Below, piece after piece: positions 54,032 to 64,000 of a DNA stretch of 64,000 nt; within the stretch, counting starts at the first letter, position 1, and each line of letters begins with the position of its first letter. Source of the DNA: Ichthyophis bannanicus (taxonomy: Eukaryota > Chordata > Amphibia > Gymnophiona > Ichthyophiidae); contig CM066036.1 of the NCBI GenBank assembly GCA_033557465.1, forward strand, positions 722,189,828-722,253,827, read 5' to 3'. The notes under the pieces were generated by a model that saw nothing but the letters and a program-made list of their open reading frames with translations, made no database searches and had not been told where the DNA came from. Made by a program: the position numbers and the translations under genes.

Positions 54032-55042
54032 ATGCCGAGAAAGGAGACACAAAAGGCTTCCAGGACCCGGGGCGCCAAGGCTACACCGAATGCAGCACCA
54101 GCACCAAAGGCACTGGCAGCTGCTAGTTCTAGCAGAAGGGGAGCACAGATGGCCAGCCATGACGCAACTTCCAGTGTAGCAGCAGTAAAGCCTAGGCACA
54201 GTAATAGGAAGAAGGTGCCACAGCAACAGGAAAGCTCAGCCCCTCCACAGAGGCAAGAGCTGGATGACCTGCTCCAGATGGTTTGGGAACAGGTTACGCA
54301 ACACGGCCTGACCTCAGTCAGACAACGACTGGGAATGCCAGGCTTCGCGAGCGAAGAACTGCCATCAACGAGCAACAGCACATCAACACCTAACACGGCA
54401 CATGGTAAGTCTGGGTGTGAAAAGGGGGCGCCAGAGTTGTTAACATCATCATCTGACGATTCCTTTTCTGACAGTGACGGTGACATAGCATGGGCAGATG
54501 TGATACAATATGCATTAAAGAAATTTAAAAGGAAGAGAAGCCCAAAACAATCTAATCCCCTCAGGCAGGCCTGGTCGGGGCAGAATCAGAGGGGCGAGGA
54601 CCGCGGGAGCACGCCATCTGGGGCGGCCCAAAGAACGCAGCTGGATTGGCACAATACCAGTCGCGACCCACACTGCGGGGTGAGCTCCCTGGCTGTGTCT
54701 GTACCCAAAAAGATAAAAAAGAGGATTTGGAGGTGAGAATATATTGACCTATTCTCTCTCCTGCTCAGGGATCAGGATGAAGAATCAAACAGTGGAAAAG
54801 AGAAGGATAAAAGAAGTGAGAGAGATAGGAAACCTAAAATTCCCAAATCCATTAACAATTGGGTGACAGCATTCCACATCTTTATGAGCGTGGTGATGGA
54901 GAAGGAACCCGAATCGGGGCCATATCTGACCAGGTACCTGGACACGATCACCAGAGCACATAAACAATACGGGGGGTGGGCCTGGCTGAACTATGATGTG
55001 AAGTTCAGGAGAAGCATGGCAGAAAATCCCACCCATCCCTAA
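54032..55042 (+). pseudogene. Ngaro-4R gag-like protein
   Basis: An ATG at 54,032 opens a 234-codon frame: MPRKETQKASRTRGAKATPN, an Ala/Ser- and Gln-rich part, QELDDLLQMVWEQVTQHGLT, an acidic Ser/Asp patch (SSSDDSFSDSDGDIAWADVI) and SLAVSVPKKIKKRIWR. A TGA at 54,734-54,736 follows, where the left copy has Arg. Past it the frame, shifted, continues with NNWVTAFHIFMSVVMEKEPE and GGWAWLNYDVKFRRSMAE. It supplies the N-terminal half missing from the left copy. Confidence 0.72.
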
Positions 55043-55044
55043 TT

Positions 55045-55540
55045 ATGAAAAAAAAAGCACAAACGCGCTTTATAAATAACCCACCATCTGTCCAAAAACA
55101 CAACGAGATCGTTTCTCGTTCAATGGGGGGTTCTTCTATGATAAATGTTTGCCCATGGGATGCGTGGTATCATGCGCATATTTCGAACAATTTAGTTCAT
55201 TTCTACACTGGGTATTTGAAGACCTGGCGGGCCCCATTAGCGAAAGAAAAGACAGATGGCCCGAAAGGGATCATCACTTTTCTGGGCATACAGTTAGAAG
55301 TGCCGGCACACAGGTCATGTTTGCCATCAGATAAGGTGCTGAAGTTGAGGAAAGATATTCAACTACTTCACAGCCAGCGAAAAGCGACACTCCAACAATT
55401 TCAGTCAATACTGGGCCTGCTATGCTTCGCATGCAGGGTGATACCCATGGGGAGGGTTTTCTGCCGTCGTATGGCATGGACAACGAGAGGTATCACAAAA
55501 TGATACCATCGCATCTGGGTCACCAGGGAAATACGGGAAG
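55045..55540 (+). pseudogene. Ngaro-4R reverse transcriptase remnant
   Basis: Short blocks only: CLPMGCVVSCAYFEQFSSFL-like residues near 55,140-55,200, then a direct jump to the region after YLDD (KEKTDGPKGIITFLGIQLEV) and LGLLCFACRVIPMGRVFCRR. The YLDD catalytic segment of about 40 residues is deleted, so it cannot polymerise DNA. Confidence 0.78.
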
Positions 55541-56093
55541 ACCTGCAGGTGTGGCTGCAATTCCTTCGCACCTTCAATGCACCTTCTGGCAAGCGCTCCC
55601 GGTATCTAATGCAGAACTCAAATTCTTCACCGATGCCTCGGGGGGGATTGGTTTCAGCATCTACTATAAAGGGGCGTGGTGCTCAGAGACATGGCTCATG
55701 GAATGGCAAGCGGAAGGGACCACCAGGGACATCACGTTCTTGGAGCTTTTCCCGCTAATGGTAGCCTTATGTATCTGGGCACCAGGGCTCGCCAACAGAG
55801 CTATCACCTTCCATATCGATAACCTAGCTGTGGTGTGGGCAGTGAACAGTATGAGAGCTAAGATGCCAAGGGTAGTGGCACTATTAAGACAAATAGTGTT
55901 ACTATGCCTGGTACATAACATAACCCTTAGAGCGGAGCACTTTGAAGGTGAAAATAATAACATTGCCAATGCTCTTTCTCATTGTAAGATCAGGCTTTTT
56001 CACCAACTGGCTCCCGAGGCAGACATTGTCAAGACAGCTGTGCCTGATCATGTCTGGGAGTATGGTCCACCGAGGTATGGGAGCTCCTGTTAG
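55541..56093 (+). CDS. Ngaro-4R RNase H
   Basis: Open to its stop: LPVSNAELKFFTDASGGIGF, YYKGAWCSETWLMEW, ITFLELFPLMVALCIWAPGL, ITFHIDNLAVVWAVNSM and LRAEHFEGENNNIANALSHC. The final box has Asn in place of the Asp of IADALSR in the other copies, so a catalytic residue may be lost. It shares its frame with upstream readthrough from 55,422. Confidence 0.75.
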
Positions 56094-56099
56094 GCTCCA

Positions 56100-56971
56100 T
56101 AGCTGAGAATACCAGGCGTAGATATGTAGCGGCATGGGAACAGTACCAAACATTTTGCAGAGAGGCCATAATACAGCAAGAAGACAGATTAAAAGTAGCA
56201 ACGATTCTGAGATGGATTTTGCATTGCAAAAGCAATGGCTACACAAAAGCTGCAGTACAAGCCCGTTTAGCAGCGGTATCATTTTTTGCAAAGGCTATGG
56301 GTAAGAGGAGTCCCAAGGCGGAGTTTATCATAAAGAAGGTAATGAGAGGCTGGTCCTTGGGGCAGCCCCGGAAAGTAGACCAACGCCGCCCGATCACTCA
56401 TCAGATGCTCCAACAACTGATGGTAACGACTAGCCAAGTGTGTTACGATGAGTATGAGACAAGGCTGTTTCGATGCACCTTTTCCTGGGCCTTTTACGGA
56501 GCATTTCGAGTAGGGGAGCTAGTGGCTTCCTCATCCTCGAAGCACGGGACAGCCTGTGGAGGTATGGAAAAGCACGATGTGAGCATACTCACAGCGGCCA
56601 TAGTGCTACACTTGCGCAGATCCAAAACTGACGCGGAGGGAAAAGGGGCCCAGGTGGTGTTTTCGGCATTGCACAATGACCCCTCATGCCCGCTGAGAAA
56701 TGCTTTAGCCTACCAACAGTTACGGGCGCACTCAGGAAATCAATAGTTCATGCATGCGAACGGTGCCCCTTTATCATGTTTCCAATTTATCAGAGTACTC
56801 AATCTGGTAATAGAACGAACAGGACGGGATGCAAGCTTATACGGCTCGCACTCCTTTCGCATTGGAGCTGCTTCAACGGCAGCCAGCATTGGGATGTCAA
56901 GAGAACAGATCATGAATATAGGACGATGGCGCTCGGATAAATACAAACTGTATATACGTCCAGCGGAATGA
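56100..56971 (+). pseudogene. Ngaro-4R tyrosine recombinase
   Basis: AENTRRRYVAAWEQYQTFC-like start at about 56,104, KAAVQARLAAVSFFAKAMGK, WAFYGAFRVGELVASSSSKH (catalytic Arg) and LHLRRSKTDAEGKGAQ. A TAG at 56,744-56,746 follows where Trp is expected. Then HANGAPLSCFQFIRVLNLV, SHSFRIGAASTAASIGMS (His-x-x-Arg) and IGRWRSDKYKLYIRPAE (Tyr). One stop from open. Confidence 0.82.
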
Positions 56972-57179
56972 GGAATGATGGGTTTATAAACAACAAAAAA
57001 AAAAAATTGTAACATGTAGAGAGCGGGGTAAGGCGATACTGGCAATGTGGAAGCATTTTTGTATAAAGTCAGTGTTATGATCGTTGTTGGATAAGTTCTG
57101 CTGAAATCATATCTTTCTGATTGTGATCCAATGCAGGAGTAAGTCACCGCCTCTGGCCTCGTGAAGCGCGGATATGTGG

Positions 57180-57332
57180 CCATTCATTTGTTCACTGGGC
57201 CCAAAGGCAGACTCAGTGCAGACCACAGGGGTTGAATTTGGGATTACCAAGTGCGGAGGTTTCTGTGGTGTGGCTGGGACGACGGGGTATGGTGTGGGAC
57301 CAGCTAGTGCCGTCCCTGCTACAAAGGAAGAG
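57180..57332 (+). pseudogene. Ngaro-4R SGNH hydrolase, N-terminal part
   Basis: NLGLPSAEVSVVWLGRRGMV and WDQLVPSLLQRKR run up to the LINE insertion at 57,333. Upstream, HSFVHWA can be read near 57,185-57,205 in another frame, as in the left copy. Confidence 0.72.
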
Positions 57333-58459
57333 ATCTTTCAACATTAACTGCATGATATACGCAGATGATGTGCTATTATACACGCCTTTTGCAACAGATA
57401 ACCCAGACCTCGAACCAATAACATGCTGCATAAACGAAATATCCAATTGGCTACAATCCCAAAACCTCCGGATTCAACACAAGAAGACGGAGGTGATGTT
57501 CATTACAAGGAACCGTAACTTCACTGCCCCAACAGTACTGAAAGTGAAGGAAGCAGACCTCCAGACCAAATCCGCGATCAGATACCTCGGCATCACACTA
57601 GAACAGAACCTAAATATGCAAGCTCATATAAGTAACACTGTAAGGGCAGTATATCATAAAATTAGATCCCTTAGATACCTAAGATCTCTGCTGGAGCCAG
57701 ATGATTTCAGGACTATCTATCAGGCACTAATTATCCCGCATTTCGATTATGCAAATGCAATACTTCAAGGTCTCCCCCAAACCACCCTAAACCCACTGCA
57801 AATGGCAATGAACACCGCAGCAAGAGTACTGCACGGAGCATCCAGGAAAGACCATGTCACACCTATAATGAAACAACTCCACTGGCTCCCGATTCAAGGT
57901 AGAATTACATTCAAGACCTTGCTGCTCACCTTCAAAGCCACCAAAGGTCTCTCGTCAACTTCACTAACTGAGCTAATCCAGATGACACCCCACAACAGAG
58001 ACAGAAGGTCAGTAGCTCAAAACACCTTGATAGTCCCAAGATCTATAACTCAATGCTCCAAGTCAACATCCAGCAGGACTTTCAATCTTTATGCACCAGT
58101 GATCTGGAATAACCTCCCTCACAACATTAGATCAATCCCAGACATATTCCAATTCAGGAAGGCCGTGAAACACTACCTCTTCCTCATACATTACCCTGAA
58201 CCTAATAGAAACTCAGCACCATTTGCCGAAACCACCCAAATCACCACTGTCTAAAACCATACAAACACATGATCAGCCTACAAATTGTATATATTGTATA
58301 TTTTGTGGTTGTACATAGTTACCCTGTTAGCCAAGTTGATTATCCTGTTCATATGTAAACACAAAGTACTATTGGAAATGTGTATGTTCACTGTTTATTG
58401 TAAACCGCGCTAATGCTGAATAGCGCGGTATAAAAGAGACTTTAAATAAATAAATAAAT
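57333..58459 (+). mobile_element. LINE-C: 5'-truncated L2-like LINE in the hydrolase gene
   Basis: It starts inside RT at FNINCMIYADDVLLYTPF (YADD kept) and stays open for about 305 codons to the natural stop at 58,252-58,254. Blocks: RYLGITLEQNLNMQAHISN, IPHFDYANAILQGLPQTTL, HVTPIMKQLHWLPIQGRITF and YAPVIWNNLPHNIRSIP. The 3' UTR ends in TAAACCGCGCTAATGCTG, AATAGCGCGGTATAAAAG and (AAAT)n at 58,459. The target gene resumes at CGACTGGGAACCC. It is young by its intact frame. Confidence 0.88.
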
Positions 58460-58875
58460 CGACTGGGAACCCAGTGATGATTGTGATCCACTTGGGGGGC
58501 AACGACCTTGCGTCCACACGCAGCGTCGAGCTCACCAAAAAGATGCAAAGCGACCTGCTGACACTGGCAAACACCTTTCCCGTGACGCTCCTGGCATGGT
58601 CTCACATCATACCGCGGCGTGTGTGGAGGGGCGAGAACTCGCACAGGGCATTGGAGAGGACAAGACAAAAAGTGAACAAGTGGATGGCCCGCTTCATGGG
58701 GGCAATAGGGGGTTACAGCATCAAGCATGACCTCATAGAAGAGAGATGCCCGGGATTGTATCGCGCAGATGGAGTGCACTTGTCAGACATAGGAATGGAC
58801 ATTTTTCTGTGTGCCATACAAGACACGGTCGAACGCTTATGGCAGAAACAGGTGTTGGCCACAGCGGCGCATTGA
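58460..58875 (+). pseudogene. Ngaro-4R SGNH hydrolase, C-terminal part
   Basis: MIVIHLGGNDLASTRSVEL (Gly-Asn-Asp), LLAWSHIIPRRVWRGENSHR and YRADGVHLSDIGMDIF (Asp and His), ending at 58,875. It is the continuation of 57,180-57,332. Confidence 0.8.
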
Positions 58876-59493
58876 TCAGTGGGGCCCCGTCAACAAGCGA
58901 GGATTTGCTGTTGTCGTGGTTGGCAGGAAAAACACACCCGGTGAGAGAGAACACAGCCTAGGCTTTAAGTAAAGGGGGAGAGGTGCAGGAGAGAAACACG
59001 GACCTGCCCCCGGAGAGATTGATATGGCGACAAGAACACCACGCAGAGGGCCCCCTGCCTTGCTTTGATGGCGGGCAAAAGGGGGGGGGGTAAAGCAAGA
59101 AAAGGTTGCCAAGTCTGCTTGAACGGCAGGCGTAACAGCTTTTCGACTGAAGGATATGGAGAAAACTAAGGACTGAGGAAAAGCTTGCACGGCAAAATTT
59201 TCCTCCTGCCACTTACATGGACTGTGGGATATTGGCTGTGTCTCTTGAGGGGGCAGAAAAGGCAGATGGTGCCAAAAGGAATTGTGTACAGTGTTTTGTT
59301 GATTGTTACGTGCATGCTGTGGCCAACAGTTTTTTGTGCTGTTAATAACCATTGTTTATAAATAAATTGAAATAGTTCTGTTGAAAGAAAACCCTTGGTG
59401 AAATGTTGTGACTTATTGGAAGGAGTTTTGGGGGAGAGGTGACGGGGTAAGGGTAGGCAAACCCGAGGCTGTCATGCCAGTTGCGCGACTGAG

Positions 59494-59613
59494 AGGTATC
59501 AGGGTAAATGGAGTCCATCAATGCTTGCAGACTACTGCTGGACAGTGACAAGGGATATTCCATTGCTTCAGTACAAGAAACAGATCAGGAAGAGTCGTGA
59601 AGCCACTGAATGA
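59494..59613 (+). pseudogene. Zinc-cluster protein ORF, 3' end
   Basis: RYQGKWSPSMLADYCWTVTR is followed by 19 more residues and TGA at 59,611-59,613. It continues the frame broken at 48,126 and sets the natural end of that protein. Confidence 0.75.
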
Positions 59614-60407
59614 GAACAAAAATTGCTAGAATGTACTTACAAATGTTTTTCATGAAAGTTAAATTGCAGACATAATTACTCCTCTGTTTCTTCTAAGTAT
59701 GTTTATGAACTTTATTTTATAAAAACATGCTTGTTATTGTGCAAAGTTTCATTTGTAATAAGATTTTGATTTACATCTAAGGATTTAGGCCTGATTTTCA
59801 CCATATATAGTGGTAAAATGTACATTCTTCAACATATCATAGAAACAGGAACTAATTGACCAATTTCACTATCATATTTGAATTCAGTGTATCAAATTCA
59901 TTAAGAAATAGCACATTTAATTTCTGAAGCAAACAATTTTGAAAATTTGTAGAACAAATTATCAACAGCCTTACAAAGGTCTGTTTCTGAAAAAAATTGG
60001 CAGAAGTAAGGGAAATGTTGGCTATACTATATGCATGACTAAATTGTATCCCACTGGTTAAGCTGTGTTTTTAACAAAATGTGGCTGAAAGCTGTATTAT
60101 GCGAATGTGAATGTGAGTGAGTGGAAAGATCTACTGTAGAAAGTGTGAATACAAATAATAAATATAAGTTAGCTGGCGTCTGAAAATGGAGTCTGAGGGA
60201 AGGATTCAGGCCCCACAGTAGGCCACAATCAAACGTTGCATTCAGAGAGCCACGTGTAAAAAACGTTTTTAAAATGTCCACTGAAGTTTTCTGCAGTAGT
60301 GGGAAGGCTTCTGATGCTGACTTTCAGCACCGGGAAAAGGGCCGGCCGGTTAAAAGAAAAAAAAGAATGCTGCTGCAGGGTTCCGTTGTGCCAAACCCCA
60401 TTTAAAG
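59614..60407. other. AT-rich intergenic DNA
   Basis: This is the 3' flank of the zinc-cluster ORF. No terminal repeat of a DNA transposon could be matched to the 5' flank by eye. Confidence 0.45.
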
Positions 60408-63400
60408 TTTTTTTTTTTTTTTTAATTCTTTATTTTCGTTTTATAACAACAAAGGAAAAGGAAGACATACAGCTAAAAGACAAATACAAAAGTGTAATAC
60501 ATACACCAAAGTAAACCCCTACCACCCCCCTCCCCCCTGCTTCTTCTCTAGAAAACTAATCATTCCCGAAGCGGGCGTGTACTTAACATTATTGTGTTAC
60601 AAAACCTAACGGTGATCGGAAACATGATGAGTGCACATTATACAGGCATGTTGGAGCAATGAGCAGATTGTACATAATCATTAAGCATCTGCCATTTAGA
60701 CAAGCGAGAGTGAGGTTGGGCATGGGGAATAGCTCTCCGAGGTATCTGCTCATATTTACTATATAAGCAGACAAGGTTCCACCATTCATTGACAGTAAGT
60801 CGAGAGCTATCCTTCCAATTCCTCGTGATTAAGCATATGGCTATACCCAGCATGAAGTCAAGGAGAAAGTGACCCTTCTTAGGAAGAGAGGGGATCTCCG
60901 CCACAGAGCGGAGTCCCACGATCTTCCAAGAGAGAGGTTCGTGAAGGAGTAAGATAAACTGAATACGACCCCAGACCCACCCCCAATAAACCTGTAGTTG
61001 AGGACATTCATAAATAACATGAGCGAGGGTTCCCACAGCAGTATGACAAGACCAACACTGGTCCCTAGCATTTGTATTCCATTTGGCTATTTTTTCTGGG
61101 GTATAAAAGCATCTGTGTGCAAAGAAGAAGAGAGTTTGGGTAACAGAGGCAGACCGGGAGACCCGCACTACTTTGCTCCAGAAAACGCTCCATTGCACAG
61201 GGGTTAAAGTGGTTTGCAGTTCGCGCTCCCAGGCTTGTTGGGCTCTAAAAGTGGCCGTGTCTGTACCCTGACATAATATTTTATAAAAGTTAGAGGCTAC
61301 CCCATGCGTACTACCAATAGAGTGAACTATCTCTAATAGCCCGTCCTCAGTAGGGACAGAGGGCGGCATGATTCGAGCACTTTTGAGGCAGTGTTGAAGC
61401 TGCATCAATTGAAAGTAGTGTTTCGCTGGTAACGCAAATTCCTTTTGTAAATCAGAAAAGGTTTTCCAAGAAGCTGCAGAGAAAAGCTGTTGGGGTGTCC
61501 AGATCCCCCTTGAGTACCAGGGTTTCCATGCTATCGTTCTATTTAGGACTTGAATTCTGGGGTTATTCCATAGCGGGAGTCCGTCCGGAGGACATACGTT
61601 CGGGCCCAGTGATAGAATGAGAGTGTTAAAGGCCGCAAGAGTATCGACAATCATTGGTGGATGGCGGGTGTCTACCTGATAGGACATACCGGGGAGATGG
61701 GTCAACGGAATTGGGCTACTAAGCTCCTCTTCTATGTCAAGCCAAACTGGTCTGCTGTCTGTTGAGGTATCTAGCCATCGGGCACCTTGCTTAAGTAGGA
61801 AGGCTTGATGATATCTAAGAAAATCAGGAAATCTGGTACCCCCTCTTTCCTTTGCAGACTGTAATTTTTGTTTAGCTATCCTTGGTGGCTTGCCCTGCCA
61901 AAGATAACGGACGAGAAGGCCCTCAATATCTTTATAAGTATGTAGCGGGAGTAAGCATGGCAGCATTTCCAAAATGTAATTCACTTTGGGGACTATCATC
62001 ATTTTCACAGTTTCTAAGCGACCCCACCATGTAAGAGATAAGGGAGACCAACGATTCGTGAGCTCTCGGACCTTGGAGACTACCTCTTTGGCATTAAAAC
62101 TGATAGTGTCTTCTAAAGGAGAACAGTAATGGACCCCGAGATACTTCACCATGCGGGATTGCCAAAGGAAGGGAAAGGCCTGCATGTCAGCCTCATGTAC
62201 CCAGCGGTTCAGTGGGAATGCTACAGATTTGGTCCAGTTAATTTTATAGCCCGATAATTGTGAGTATCCGTCAATCAGATCCAAGACAGCTGGAACCGAG
62301 TCGAGGGATACGAAAAGCATAAGGTCATCTGCATATGCAGAGAGTTTAATCTCCCTACGACTGAAGGGGACACCTCGAATACGTGCGGATTGTCTAATAA
62401 GGAGGGCTAGTGGTTCAAGAGCTAGATCAAAGAGCATTGGTGATAGGGGGCAACCTTGACGCGTGCCTCTTTGGAGATTAAATGGCTGAGACTTGATGGC
62501 ATTAACACAAATACTGGCGACGGGTTGAGTATACATGACTTGGAGATATCGGAGGAAGCCCTCCCCAAAGCCATACCATCGGAGAACTGCAAATAAGAAA
62601 GGCCATTCTAGACGATCAAAGGCTTTTTCGGCATCCAGGGAAAGACCCACCCATGGAAGATCTAGATTGGCAGCACTGGATAGCACATGGCACAAGGTCC
62701 GAGCATTGTCAGCAGTTGATCTGCCGGGTATAAAACCGCATTGGTCGGGGTGAATTAGGGTGGCCATCCTGTCAGATAGCCGGGTGGCCAAGATCGTTGC
62801 GAAGATCTTATAATCGGCATTAAGTAGGGAGATTGGACGGTAGTTGGCGGTTAGTAGCGGGTCTCTGCCTTCTTTCTCAAAGACTACCACATTAGCTGCA
62901 GAAAAGGATCCCAAAGAGGATGTATCTACCGCAAGGGCAGTAAAATAGAGTTTTAAATAGGGAACTAAATCTGCACTGAACGTTCTGTAGAATTCGGTCG
63001 GGAGACCATCGGGCCCTGCGGCACGGCCCGAGGCTGTTCGTGTTAGGGCAGATTGGATCTCTGAAGTAGAGAAGGGTTCATCCATCGCATCCCTATCATC
63101 TTCAGAGAGGGTCGGCCGCTGAATGCCAGAACGCAATCGCTCGAATGTCTCGGACGAGAACTCACATTCAGATTGATATAGGCGGGTATAGAAATCCCGA
63201 AAGAGCTCTACAATGTCGGAGTCTGTGGTTACTATGCCCCCTCCCTGTGGAGCTCGAAGGGCCGCTACGCGTTTGGCTTCTTTTTGACCTTTCAAGGCGT
63301 TGGCTAAGAGTCGACCGGCTCGGTTATTTTCACGATAATATGTCCCTCGCTGAAGCTCAATACTCTTAGAAGCTGCAGTTGAGAGGATTGAGTTATATTG

Positions 63401-64000
63401 AAAACGGAGACGCTGTAATCGAATTAATACACATGGATCAGTACGTGAAGTTAGAACTCGTTCGCCTGCTTTTATTTGTTGGTCTAGTGTGAGTAGCTGC
63501 TGTTTGCGTTGTTTCCGCAGGCGGATTTGATAGCTAGTGATCGTTGCTCGAATGGCCGCTTTGAAGCCCTCCCACCAAGCCCAATTCGCAGTATCCTGGG
63601 GTCAATTAAAATGGAAGTAATCCTGTATGGCTGCTCGAATTTCTACCTGGAACTCTGGCTGAGTTAACAGGGCTCTATCAAAGAACCAGGCCCCCGAATT
63701 CCCTTGGGGTGCAGTAGTGTGTAATTGAAAGGAAATGGCGGCATGATCTGAAATATGTTGGGAGTGAATCTTGCAGTGTCCACCTGAGGAACTAACAGTT
63801 TTGATATTAGAAAGAAGTCTATGCGAGACTGGGATTTATGAGGGGAAGAGAAGAAGGTGAAGTCAAGCTCATTGGGGTGTAGTAACCTCCATAGATCAAC
63901 TAAGGCAAGATCTTTGATCAGGGAGGTAAGCGTGGTGTGACTCTTGGGGGGACCACTTGTCCTAGGCGGCTGTTTGTCAATCAGGGGATCAAGGACTAGA
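60408..64000 (-). mobile_element. L1-type LINE, 3' 3.6 kb, runs off the window
   Basis: The poly(A) end is a 17-base T run at about 60,408-60,424 on the plus strand, preceded in sense by AAAATAAAGAATT. Coding sequence fills 60,638-64,000. The upstream part lies beyond the window. Confidence 0.88.
60638..64000 (-). pseudogene. L1-type ORF2 (endonuclease end, RT, Cys-rich C-terminus)
   Basis: An 885-residue open frame (63,295-60,638): GRAAGPDGLPTEFYRTF, NYRPISLLNADYKIFATIL, DQCGFIPGRSTADN, LSLDAEKAFDRLEW (catalytic Asp), GTRQGCPLSPMLFDLALEPL, LSAYADDLMLFV (YADD) and near the end CWSCHTAVGTLAHVIYECPQ, the L1-type Cys/His knuckle. Upstream the same frame continues to a TGA at 63,604-63,602 where Trp is expected. 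Before it lie endonuclease residues HISDHAAISFQLHT and, after a frameshift near 63,785, SQSRIDFFLIS. The RT part is intact; the endonuclease is broken by one stop and one shift. It belongs to the L1/Tx1 group; which branch is not settled. Confidence 0.87.

Larger units (their letters stand above)
48127..59493. mobile_element. 11.37-kb composite insert: two inverted Ngaro copies
   Basis: The zinc-cluster frame stops at ATGGAAAAG (48,126) and continues at AGGTATCAGGG (59,494) in the order expected of the protein, so everything between is inserted. The content is a GC-rich foldback (48,127-48,469), a minus-strand Ngaro copy (to 53,663), a 96-bp spacer, and a plus-strand Ngaro copy (53,760-59,493). 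The limits are uncertain by 2-3 bases because AG/GAG is shared. No clear target duplication is seen. Confidence 0.85.
53760..59493 (+). mobile_element. Ngaro-4R: right, plus-strand copy
   Basis: The same subfamily as Ngaro-4L, with visible sequence differences at roughly every 10-20 codons. Order: 5' end, gag (54,032 onward, with the N-terminus that the left copy lacks), RT remnant, RNase H, tyrosine recombinase, hydrolase (split by a LINE) and 3' UTR to 59,493. Three internal deletions remove the zinc knuckle (joined near 55,020), the RT N-terminus (joined near 55,110) and the RT segment with YLDD (joined near 55,230). Confidence 0.85.

Noticed and set aside
53843..54486. Minus-strand Cys-rich frames at the start of Ngaro-4R
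   Set aside because: They are antisense to the gag N-terminus and have no motif.

Overview
This window is repeat-dense nuclear DNA of a vertebrate. The mix is CR1, L2-like, L1 and RTE-BovB LINEs, tyrosine-recombinase retrotransposons of the Ngaro/DIRS group, palindromic MITEs, a tRNA-derived SINE and hammerhead-bearing Penelope-like fragments. That mix fits an amphibian best. Several repeats resemble ones I associate with caecilians, but the species is an inference. I see no convincing host gene, no rRNA or tRNA gene, no CRISPR array and no bacterial features. Nearly all long reading frames are transposon coding relics, read from positions of frameshifts, stops and nested insertions.

Layout: 0-5.3 kb is AT-rich, with a two-copy 679-bp direct repeat, one MITE and LINE 3' tails. 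5.3-10.0 kb is Ngaro-1 (minus strand), with a textbook A1-ORFs-B1-A2-B2 split-repeat layout but no reverse transcriptase. 10.1-14.2 kb is an L2 element split by a CR1. 14.6-22.6 kb is a nest: a minus-strand L2-like LINE split by a palindromic hAT MITE (itself holding a SINE), a six-unit 133-bp tandem array, a CR1 piece and a plus-strand LINE. 24.9-27.6 kb is a 5'-truncated RTE-BovB. 28.3-28.9 kb holds a hammerhead ribozyme motif. 28.9-30.7 kb is Ngaro-2 (fragment). 31.4-37.1 kb is Ngaro-3, the most complete copy: gag, zinc knuckle, RT/RNase H, tyrosine recombinase and SGNH hydrolase. 37.7-43.5 kb is CR1 fragments, a MITE and a very old LINE. 44.2-44.7 kb is a foldback MITE.

The most striking locus is 46.4-59.6 kb. 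A broken reading frame of an unclassified, probably transposon-borne protein runs to a Met-Glu-Lys at 48,126 and resumes in frame with Arg-Tyr-Gln at 59,494. Between them lies an 11.37-kb insert made of two Ngaro copies in head-to-head inverted orientation around a 96-bp spacer, plus a 343-bp GC-rich foldback at one end. The left copy carries a Penelope-like insertion with a second hammerhead motif. The right copy carries a truncated LINE. 60.4-64.0 kb is an L1-type LINE (minus strand) that runs off the window edge.

Working together: the Ngaro modules form one retrotransposition system. Gag and RT/RNase H make DNA from the RNA, and the tyrosine recombinase integrates it. The SGNH hydrolase role is unknown. 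No single copy here is intact, although the copies carry different deletions. The SINE and the L2-like LINEs share a 3' tail, which suggests the LINE machinery mobilised the SINE.
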